DNA from: XYD1-FULL-39-28 sp964539855
GTDB taxonomy: Bacteria; Patescibacteriota; Minisyncoccia; Minisyncoccales; Staskawiczbacteraceae
DNA: 18,177 bases
NCBI GenBank assembly: GCA_964539855.1
Contig: CAZIJR010000011.1
Coordinates: 1 to 18,177 of the forward strand
Reading direction: 5' to 3'
The notes under the pieces are model-generated. The model made no database searches. It saw only the letters and a program-made list of their open reading frames with translations, and was not told the DNA's origin. Shown one piece after another: positions 1-5,637 of this stretch (position 1 is the first letter of the stretch; every line of letters starts with the position of its first letter). A program made the position numbers and the translations under genes.

Positions 1-894
1 ACATTTTTTACGCCAGCCTTTGTAGCAGAAGAAAATAAATATTCAAATGAAATTTGCTGTGTTATATGTGACGCGGATGTGAGCAGGGCATGGGTGCCTT
101 TATATCCTGAAAAAAGCCGGATAAAATATTTTACTCCAAATACATGGACAAGGGATCGCTTGAAGCTGTATGGAGTAAAGCCTAAGAATATTTTTTTGAC
201 GGGATATCCCTTGCCTAAAGAAAATATTGGTCCTAATATGGAAATTGCAAAAGAGGATTTAAAATACCGTCTTTTAAATTTGGATCCAAATAAAAGGTAT
301 AAAAAAGTATATGGTCCTTTAATAAAAGAAATCTTAGGAGATTTGCCTGAAAAGCCAAACCACCCCTTAACTATTATGTTTTGCATAGGTGGCGCAGGTG
401 CCCAAAAAGAATTATGCCTGGAAGCAATAAACAGCCTGAAAGAAAATATAAAAGCACACAAACTTAGGTTTGTTATTGCAATCGGGGTTAGAGAAGAGCT
501 AAAAAATTATTTTTCTAAAAATCTAAAAGAACTTCAACTAGACGGATGGGTGCATGTGGTTTACGCCCCCACTACAAATGAATATTTTAGAACGTTCAAC
601 GAAGCCTTAAGGGAGACAGATGTTTTGTGGACTAAGCCCTCTGAGCTTTCTTTTTATGCCGGACTTGGTGTGCCTATAATTATAGCCCCTATAATAGGCT
701 CGCAAGAAGATTTTAATAAAAGATGGCTGTTGCATATTGGATCAGCGGTTTTCCAAGAAAATCCAAAATATGCTGACCAATGGTTTTACGACTTGTTAAA
801 TGGCGGAGATTTAGCCGAAATGGCAATGCAGGGTTTTATGGAAATAGAGAAAATGGGAACTTATAATATTGAAAAAATTGTAAAAAAACTATGA
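1..894 (+). CDS. GT-B-like glycosyltransferase, 5' end truncated by window
   Basis: The reading frame is open from base 1, so the gene begins upstream; the GTG at 79 is only an internal codon. About 297 residues are visible. The C-terminal half has a glycine-rich turn (FCIGGAGAQKE) followed by alternating strands and helices. It ends in a segment with TKPSELSFYAG and then VPIIIAPIIGSQEDFN, which resembles the nucleotide-sugar-binding half of GT-B enzymes such as MurG or diglucosyldiacylglycerol synthases. There is no signal peptide or membrane segment in the visible part, so it probably works on the cytoplasmic face of the membrane. Its TGA stop overlaps the ATG of the next gene by four bases (ATGA), implying translational coupling with the epimerase. 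The fold assignment is by pattern only; donor and acceptor are unknown. Confidence 0.6.
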   Translation, partial: TFFTPAFVAEENKYSNEICCVICDADVSRAWVPLYPEKSRIKYFTPNTWTRDRLKLYGVKPKNIFLTGYPLPKENIGPNMEIAKEDLKYRLLNLDPNKRYKKVYGPLIKEILGDLPEKPNHPLTIMFCIGGAGAQKELCLEAINSLKENIKAHKLRFVIAIGVREELKNYFSKNLKELQLDGWVHVVYAPTTNEYFRTFNEALRETDVLWTKPSELSFYAGLGVPIIIAPIIGSQEDFNKRWLLHIGSAVFQENPKYADQWFYDLLNGGDLAEMAMQGFMEIEKMGTYNIEKIVKKL

Positions 895-1817
895 AAAAAA
901 TTTTAATTACAGGAGGAGCTGGATTTATAGGTTCGCATCTTACTGATAAATTAATAGGTTTAGGTTATGAAGTAGTTATTATAGATAATTTATCTACAGG
1001 TTCAAAAACAAATCTTAATAAAAAAGCCAAGTTTTATAAAGTAGATATTCAAGATAAAAAAATATCTGGCATTTTTGCTAAAGAAAAACCTGAAATTGTT
1101 TTTCATTATGCAGCCCAGATTAGTGTAAGAGATTCGGTAGGAGACCCTATTGAAGATGCAAAAATAAATATTTTGGGAAGCTTAAATATTTTAGAAAATT
1201 GTAAAAAGTATAAAGTAAAAAAAATTATATTTTCTTCTTCGGGAGGAAGTATATATGGCGAAACAGATGTTTTTCCAACTAGTGAAACAGCCAAAGAAGT
1301 TCCTCTTTCACCATACGCGATAGCAAAATTATCGGTGGAAAAATATTTGTATTTTTATTACAAATATTTTGGTTTAGATTTTATTTCTTTAAGGTTTGCC
1401 AATGTGTATGGTCCCAGGCAAAACTCCAAGGGAGAGGCGGGAGTTATAGCAATTTTTTGTGATAAAATGATTGCTGAGCAAAAAGTTTATATAAATGGTT
1501 CCGGGAACCAAACAAGGGATTTTGTTTTTGTGGAAGATGTGGCAAGGGCTGGAGTATTGGCTTTGGAAAAAAACGAAGTCGGTATTTTTAATTTAGGAAC
1601 AGATAAGGAAACAGATATAAACACAATTTTTATAAAATTAAAAAAACTGCTGAATTCAAACTGCCAAGAGCTGCACGCTCCCAAACAGCCCGGTGAATCG
1701 GAAAGAAGTTGTTTGGATTTTTCTAAAATACAAAATCATCTGGGGTGGTCTCCTGAATATAGTTTGGACGAGGGGCTTGAAAAAACAACAGATTGGTTTC
1801 AAAATAAAGTTAAATGA
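891..1817 (+). CDS. NAD-dependent epimerase/dehydratase (GalE-like extended SDR)
   Basis: This is a 308-residue nucleotide-sugar epimerase or dehydratase. The N-terminal Rossmann motif GGAGFIGS lies at residues 8-15. D32 at the end of strand 2 favours NAD over NADP. The catalytic Ser lies in SSSGG (about 115-119) and the Tyr-x3-Lys pair is Y142/K146 (YAIAK). The motif NVYGPRQ and the later TRDFVFVEDVA are typical of UDP-glucose 4-epimerase and relatives acting on UDP- or dTDP-sugars. It likely supplies activated sugars to the neighbouring glycosyltransferases. The start is the ATG overlapping the previous stop, and the gene ends with another ATGA overlap into the next one. The exact sugar cannot be read from sequence, so no gene symbol is given. 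Confidence 0.88.
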   Translation: MKKILITGGAGFIGSHLTDKLIGLGYEVVIIDNLSTGSKTNLNKKAKFYKVDIQDKKISGIFAKEKPEIVFHYAAQISVRDSVGDPIEDAKINILGSLNILENCKKYKVKKIIFSSSGGSIYGETDVFPTSETAKEVPLSPYAIAKLSVEKYLYFYYKYFGLDFISLRFANVYGPRQNSKGEAGVIAIFCDKMIAEQKVYINGSGNQTRDFVFVEDVARAGVLALEKNEVGIFNLGTDKETDINTIFIKLKKLLNSNCQELHAPKQPGESERSCLDFSKIQNHLGWSPEYSLDEGLEKTTDWFQNKVK

Positions 1818-2839
1818 AAAAAAATTTAATGTATTTTTTATATTTTTTACTGGTAATCTTTTTTTTGTTTGTTTTTGTTTTTTGTTTTTTCTTTGTAGGG
1901 AAAGCAAAGGCGCCTGACAAAATTACATGGGGAGTTAACTTTTCTCAAATGCAGGCAGAATCGCTGGGGCTTAACTGGAAAGATTTTTACTTGGGCATGA
2001 TAAAGGACTTAGGCGCAAAAAATATAAAAATTCATACACAGTGGGATTGGGTTGAAGGCAAGCAAGACAATTTTTATTTTGATGACATTGACTGGCAGTT
2101 GGAGCAGGCTGAACAAAATGGAGTAGGTGTTATATATGTATTGGGCATGAAAAGCGGGAGGTGGCCCGAATGCCATATTCCTGCTTGGGCAAATGGACTA
2201 ACAGAGCAACAGCAAAAAACAGTTGTTTTAGATTATATAAAGGAAGTTGTTGAAAGATATAAAAACAATAAAGCCATTGCTTATTGGCAGGTTGAAAACG
2301 AGCCTTTATTCTATTTTGGAGAGTGTCCAGAGTGGTATTATAAAAATACAGATTTTCTAAAACAAGAAGTAGAGCTGGTGAAATCGTTGGATTCTTCAAG
2401 GCAGGTTATTGTTTCTGACTCAGGAGAAGGGTCAATGTGGTTTGATGTGGCAAAAATAGGCGATATAGTGGGTACCACGATGTATAGGGAAGCATGGCTA
2501 CACATAACAGATAGTTTTGGTTTTAATTTGCGTTATTTCTTCTCGCCGGTTTTTTACGCAAGAAAAGCTGCAATTATAAATAAGGTTTTTGGGAAAAAAG
2601 TTATTTGCATAGAGTTTCAGGCAGAACCATGGGCATCTAAGCCCTTCTATGACGTGCCTCTTTCCGAGCAGTACAAAACAATGAATCCCAAAATATTTAA
2701 AAAAAATCTGGAGTACGCAAAGAAAACTGGTTTTGATACAATTTATTTTTGGGGAACAGAATGGTGGTACTGGCTAAAAACAACTCAAAACCAACCAGAA
2801 ATCTGGAACACCGCCAAAACAATTTTTACCAATAAGTAA
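1814..2839 (+). CDS. Membrane-anchored glycoside-hydrolase-like protein (clan GH-A TIM barrel)
   Basis: The 341-residue protein starts with a very Phe-rich hydrophobic segment (residues 5-28), which is a signal anchor or uncleaved signal peptide, so the rest should be extracytoplasmic. The body has features of clan GH-A retaining glycosidases. WQVENEP holds the Asn-Glu pair (N162/E163, probable acid/base), and a late-barrel strand carries IEFQAEPW, where E267 is the likely nucleophile (E271 is an alternative). Tryptophans near both sites fit carbohydrate binding. It overlaps the epimerase stop (ATGA). Its place among glycosyltransferases suggests remodelling or release of the glycan made by this operon. 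GH family and substrate are not determined; a pseudo-enzyme role cannot be excluded. Confidence 0.72.
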   Translation: MKKNLMYFLYFLLVIFFLFVFVFCFFFVGKAKAPDKITWGVNFSQMQAESLGLNWKDFYLGMIKDLGAKNIKIHTQWDWVEGKQDNFYFDDIDWQLEQAEQNGVGVIYVLGMKSGRWPECHIPAWANGLTEQQQKTVVLDYIKEVVERYKNNKAIAYWQVENEPLFYFGECPEWYYKNTDFLKQEVELVKSLDSSRQVIVSDSGEGSMWFDVAKIGDIVGTTMYREAWLHITDSFGFNLRYFFSPVFYARKAAIINKVFGKKVICIEFQAEPWASKPFYDVPLSEQYKTMNPKIFKKNLEYAKKTGFDTIYFWGTEWWYWLKTTQNQPEIWNTAKTIFTNK

Positions 2840-2844
2840 TTAAA

Positions 2845-3093
2845 ATGAAGATAGTAAAAAACAGATATTTAAACGCATTGTTGATTTTGATGCTTTTTTC
2901 CGCGATAGTTCATATGGTAATTCTTTTGTTTATTACGTTTTGGTCTGGAGATATATATTTTTTAAATTACTTCGATATAATAAATGTTAGTTATTTTATC
3001 CCGAATTTATTAAACTCTTTTTGGGGTAATATTATTTCTTTTATATTCACATTAATTTTATACCTTATAATATTAAAAATTTCAGAAAAATAA
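2845..3093 (+). CDS. Small two-helix membrane protein, unknown function
   Basis: This 82-residue protein has two hydrophobic stretches, about residues 10-33 and 58-78, joined by a loop with several aromatic residues and Asn. It starts five bases after the preceding stop and ends four bases before the glycosyltransferase start, so it is part of the operon. No Shine-Dalgarno site is visible. I recognise no family. Position suggests an accessory factor for polysaccharide assembly, but that is only context. Confidence 0.62.
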   Translation: MKIVKNRYLNALLILMLFSAIVHMVILLFITFWSGDIYFLNYFDIINVSYFIPNLLNSFWGNIISFIFTLILYLIILKISEK

Positions 3094-3097
3094 AAAG

Positions 3098-3808
3098 ATG
3101 CTATCAATTATTATACCAACGTTAAATGAAGAAAATTTTTTACCAAAGCTTTTAGGTTCTATAAAAAGTCAGGATTTTAACGATTATGAAATTATTGTGG
3201 CAGACGCAGGTTCAAAAGACAAAACAGTTGAAATTTCAAAAGAGAATGGTTGCAGGGTTGTAAAAGGTGGGTTACTCCCTGCTGGTAGAAATAGGGGAGC
3301 AGAAGCTGCAAACGGAGATATTTTTTTGTTTTTAGATTCTGACGTTATTTTGTCTCAGCACTTTTTAAAACATTCAGTTGAGCAGTTTAAAAAGCGAGGG
3401 CTTGGCATTGCGGGATTCTCGCTTATTCCATTAAGCAATAAAAAAATTGATAAATTTTTTCATAATATTTTTAATATATGGACAGAACTGACTCAAAAAA
3501 TATCGCCCCATGCAGCTTCTACAATTATGTGTGCAAAAGAGGTTCATAATGCTATTAAAGGATTTGACGAGGAAATTGTGTTTATAGAAGACTATGCTTA
3601 TTCTAGAGCAGCAGCGAAAGCGTCAAAGTATGGACTTATAAAAGAACCAGTTTCTGTTTCTGTAAGGCGTTATGAAAAAGACGGGAGGCTTAAAACATAT
3701 ATTAAATATACCCTGGGCGAGCTGCACACAGTTTTTTTGGGGCCAATCAAATCCAATATTTTTAATTATAAATTTGGGCATTATGATGCTGACGATAAAA
3801 AAACTTAA
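3098..3808 (+). CDS. Family 2 (GT-A) glycosyltransferase
   Basis: The 236-residue protein begins directly with the GT2 signature SIIIPTLNEE (residues 3-12). It continues with strand-turn VADAGSKDKT, the donor loop PAGRNRGAEAANGD, and the metal-binding FLDSDV (D80-x-D82). E164/D165 in the FIEDYAYSR segment is the likely catalytic-base region. It lacks membrane helices and is short for the family, close to the minimal catalytic domain, so it is probably a cytoplasmic transferase of nucleotide-sugar donors. It follows the small membrane protein with a four-base gap, and its 3' end overlaps the start of the HtrA gene by 26 bases. The sugar and acceptor are unknown. Confidence 0.85.
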   Translation: MLSIIIPTLNEENFLPKLLGSIKSQDFNDYEIIVADAGSKDKTVEISKENGCRVVKGGLLPAGRNRGAEAANGDIFLFLDSDVILSQHFLKHSVEQFKKRGLGIAGFSLIPLSNKKIDKFFHNIFNIWTELTQKISPHAASTIMCAKEVHNAIKGFDEEIVFIEDYAYSRAAAKASKYGLIKEPVSVSVRRYEKDGRLKTYIKYTLGELHTVFLGPIKSNIFNYKFGHYDADDKKT

Positions 3809-5042
3809 AAAACAAGTTCAGAATATTTTTAAAAACAGGATATTTTTGGGTGTAGCTATTCTGGTTGTGGTAACTGTTATTTTTGTTTTATTCAATGACG
3901 CTGTTTTCTTGAGGTATTTAAATATTCCAGAAATAATATCTCCTGAGTTTAAAGATTTTGGCATAAATTTTCAGGACCAGCAAAACATATATGCGCCAGA
4001 TGCCTCGTATGAACAGGCAATTATAAACGCAGTAAAATCTTCTTCACCATCTGTGGTAAGCATTGTTATTTCAAAGAATTTACCTGTTTACGAACAAGAA
4101 TTGATAAATCCGTTTGCCGACTTGGGTCCAGGTTTTAACTTGCAAATTCCTCAGTATGTCCAAAAAGGCACTAAGCTCCAGGAGATTGGTGCTGGCTCAG
4201 GATTTATTGTTTCTGCTGACGGATTGGTTCTGACAAATAAACACGTTGTTTTAGACAGCGCAGCTGAATATACTATTTTTACAAATGATGGACAAGAGTA
4301 CTCGGCTAAGGTTTTGGCTTTAGACCCTGTTCAAGATTTGGCGGTGGTAAAAATCCAGTCAGATAATGTTTTTCAACCCGTAATACTTGGAGATTCCTCC
4401 GGAATAGAAGTGGGGCAGACAGCCATTGCAATAGGAAACGCCCTTGGACAGTTTACTAATACGGTTTCTGTAGGAGTAGTTTCTGGACTTCAAAGAACAA
4501 TTTCAGCGTCTGATCAGATAGGGTCGTTTTCAGAAACATTGCAAGGAATTATTCAAACAGACGCCGCTATTAATGAGGGAAACTCTGGAGGACCATTGTT
4601 AAATTTAAAAGGCGAGGTTATTGGTATAAACACGGCCGTGGCTCAAGGAGCTCAAAGCATTGGTTTTGCGATACCCATTAATATGGCAAAAAGAGACATA
4701 AACCAAGTTCAAAAAATTAATAAAATTGTTTATCCATTTTTGGGAGTTCGGTATATTTTAGTTGATGTGAAAGTGCAAAAAGAGTATGGCTTGTCCGTTA
4801 ATTATGGAGCACTTGTTTTAAAAGGCTCTAATGGCGAAGTTGCGGTCACTACGGGTTCGGCTGCAGATATAGCAGGAGTCCAGGAAAATGATGTAATATT
4901 AGAAATGAGTGGACAAAAAATTACAACAAACAATTCATTATCATCTATAATTTTAAATTATAACCCTGGCGATAAAGTAACTCTAAAATTTTTACACAAC
5001 GGCCAGGAACAAAGTGTAGATGTTATATTGGGAGAGCGATAA
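3783..5042 (+). CDS. HtrA/DegP-like S1C serine protease with PDZ domain
   Basis: A trypsin-fold protease anchored by one membrane helix (about residues 20-37) and facing outward. The ATG at 3783 is the preferred start (419 residues), with 3786 an alternative. An earlier in-frame ATG at 3672 would overlap the GT2 gene by over 130 bases and adds a sequence that looks like GT2 shadow. The catalytic triad is clear: H154 in LTNKHVV, D185 in DPVQDLAVV and S268 in GNSGGP. A single PDZ domain follows (about 318-415), with VTTGSAADIAGVQENDVI. Family members degrade misfolded envelope proteins. Being last in the envelope operon fits quality control at the cell surface. Length and layout match bacterial one-PDZ HtrA proteins. 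Confidence 0.93.
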   Translation: MMLTIKKLKKQVQNIFKNRIFLGVAILVVVTVIFVLFNDAVFLRYLNIPEIISPEFKDFGINFQDQQNIYAPDASYEQAIINAVKSSSPSVVSIVISKNLPVYEQELINPFADLGPGFNLQIPQYVQKGTKLQEIGAGSGFIVSADGLVLTNKHVVLDSAAEYTIFTNDGQEYSAKVLALDPVQDLAVVKIQSDNVFQPVILGDSSGIEVGQTAIAIGNALGQFTNTVSVGVVSGLQRTISASDQIGSFSETLQGIIQTDAAINEGNSGGPLLNLKGEVIGINTAVAQGAQSIGFAIPINMAKRDINQVQKINKIVYPFLGVRYILVDVKVQKEYGLSVNYGALVLKGSNGEVAVTTGSAADIAGVQENDVILEMSGQKITTNNSLSSIILNYNPGDKVTLKFLHNGQEQSVDVILGER

Positions 5043-5043
5043 T

Positions 5044-5072
5044 TTGACAACAGTTTTTTAATTTGCTAAAAA
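5044..5072 (+). promoter_or_regulatory. Promoter for leader RNA and 95-aa gene
   Basis: The -35 hexamer TTGACA is perfect (5044-5049). A 17-base spacer ends in TGC (extended -10), followed by TAAAAA (5067-5072, four of six matches to TATAAT). The predicted transcript start is near 5079, directly before an ATG at 5080. It begins two bases after the HtrA stop codon. Confidence 0.55.
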
Positions 5073-5079
5073 ATAATAT

Positions 5080-5166
5080 ATGAATCAAACTAGCCAAAAT
5101 AAAAATTACTTTTTCTTTTTTAGCTTCTTTCAGAAAGAGGTTGGTTTGAGAATTCTAAAAAAGTAA
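5080..5166 (+). CDS. Possible Phe-rich leader peptide (28 aa)
   Basis: A short frame runs from ATG 5080 to TAA 5164-5166. It contains the run YFFFFSFF, six Phe and one Tyr within eight codons, which resembles the Phe runs of the enterobacterial pheA and pheST leader peptides. The predicted transcript start at about 5079 would make it leaderless, like two other genes here. Stalling on the Phe codons (5110-5130) would leave the antiterminator strand at 5131-5140 just ahead of the ribosome. Caution is needed: the run comes from a T-rich tract, which gives Phe codons by chance in AT-rich DNA, and no Shine-Dalgarno site is present. Confidence 0.35.
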   Translation: MNQTSQNKNYFFFFSFFQKEVGLRILKK

Positions 5167-5191
5167 AAATAAAAAGTAGAAAATTCAAACG

Positions 5192-5222
5192 AGCCCCTTT
5201 CTGCAAAGGGGCTTTTATTTTT
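5192..5222 (+). terminator. Intrinsic terminator/attenuator before 95-aa gene
   Basis: A perfect nine-base stem AGCCCCTTT / AAAGGGGCT (5192-5200 and 5205-5213) closes on a CTGC loop and runs into TTTATTTTT. It either ends the leader RNA (attenuation) or is simply the terminator of the upstream operon. Confidence 0.85.
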
Positions 5223-5248
5223 GCACCTTTAAAATTAGGAGAACGCGA

Positions 5249-5536
5249 ATGATTATTGAAATGAAAGGACAGAGCGAGGGTGTAAACCTTGGTGTGGTTG
5301 GTTTTACGGTTCAGAAACTTCAGGACAAGGGCTGTGATGTATTGATAAATCAAAATAACGGTCACCTAGTAATTGCGGCATTTGGACCAGGAGAAAATAG
5401 TTTAGACTTTCAATTTATGGAAGGATTGCCACTGGTTAAGCGCTGGAATCGCGATAATAAGATCTTTGTTTTATCTGATGGGCAGGGGTTTGAGGAAGCT
5501 TGGCGCACTCTCCAGCTTTTGGAAAATAGGCATTAG
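5249..5536 (+). CDS. Orphan 95-aa soluble protein, unknown function
   Basis: I do not recognise the family. The protein is soluble with no signal peptide or membrane helix. It appears to be alpha/beta, with strand-like segments (GVVGFTVQKL, DVLINQNNGHLVIAAFGPG, NKIFVLSDGQG) and a C-terminal helix. It is one of only two genes in the window with a strong Shine-Dalgarno site (AGGAG at 5237-5241, seven bases from the ATG), which fixes the start. It stands alone between two intrinsic terminators and behind a structured leader, so it appears to be separately regulated, possibly by attenuation. Confidence 0.72.
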   Translation: MIIEMKGQSEGVNLGVVGFTVQKLQDKGCDVLINQNNGHLVIAAFGPGENSLDFQFMEGLPLVKRWNRDNKIFVLSDGQGFEEAWRTLQLLENRH

Positions 5537-5545
5537 CTTGTTTTC

Positions 5546-5575
5546 AGCGGTTTGGGTTAAACCACGCCGCTTTTT
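5546..5575 (+). terminator. Intrinsic terminator of the 95-aa gene
   Basis: AGCG (5546-5549) pairs with CGCT, and GTTT with AAAC inside, around a GGGTT-type loop. The stem carries a small bulge and is followed by TTTTT at 5571-5575. It starts about ten bases after the TAG stop. Confidence 0.7.
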
Positions 5576-5602
5576 GTTATTTGACAAAATTAACAAATTA
5601 GC

Positions 5603-5631
5603 TTGATTTTAGCCCCTTTTTACACTAAAAT
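5603..5631 (+). promoter_or_regulatory. clpB promoter, apparently leaderless
   Basis: TTGATT (5603-5608), a 17-base spacer and TAAAAT (5626-5631, five of six). The start site expected seven bases after the -10 box falls on base 5638, the A of the clpB ATG. No Shine-Dalgarno site precedes the ATG. No CIRCE inverted repeat and no convincing sigma-32-type promoter was seen, so the mode of heat-shock control, if any, is not visible. Confidence 0.55.
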
Positions 5632-5637
5632 AGAAAT

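Larger units (their letters stand above)
5079..5222 (+). promoter_or_regulatory. Candidate attenuator leader RNA with competing hairpins
   Basis: Three mutually exclusive pairings can be drawn. First, CAAACTAGCC (5086-5095) pairs with GGTTGGTTTG (5139-5148), ten pairs with two G-U. Second, CAGAAAGAGG (5131-5140) can pair with CCCCTTTCTG (5194-5203), nine of ten positions. Third, the latter strand is the 5' arm of the intrinsic terminator at 5192-5213. The second pairing would open the terminator, and the first would block the second. An alternative AT-rich helix, 5115-5123 with 5155-5163, is also possible. The terminator ends about 15 bases before the ribosome-binding site of the next gene, the usual place for transcription attenuation. 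It could instead be a roughly 140-nt small RNA plus terminator. Confidence 0.45.

Noticed and set aside
79..81. GTG as start of the first gene
   Set aside because: The frame is open to base 1 and the residues before it look like normal protein, so the gene is cut by the window edge.
1656..1917. Short frames on both strands around 1656-1917
   Set aside because: They come from low-complexity A/T tracts and the coding of the epimerase and the signal anchor; no independent support.
3672..3782. ATG at 3672 as the HtrA start
   Set aside because: It would overlap the GT2 gene by 137 bases and adds a segment with no family likeness; ATG 3783 puts the membrane anchor near the N-terminus.
5581..5609. 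TTGACA at 5581-5586 as the clpB -35 box
   Set aside because: At 16-19 bases downstream there is no good -10 box, and it abuts the preceding terminator; TTGATT-N17-TAAAAT fits better, though a second weak promoter cannot be excluded.
5576..5637. CIRCE/HrcA or sigma-32-type site before clpB
   Set aside because: TTAGC-like words occur, but there is no TTAGCACTC-N9-GAGTGCTAA inverted repeat and no -35/-10 pair with sigma-32 spacing.
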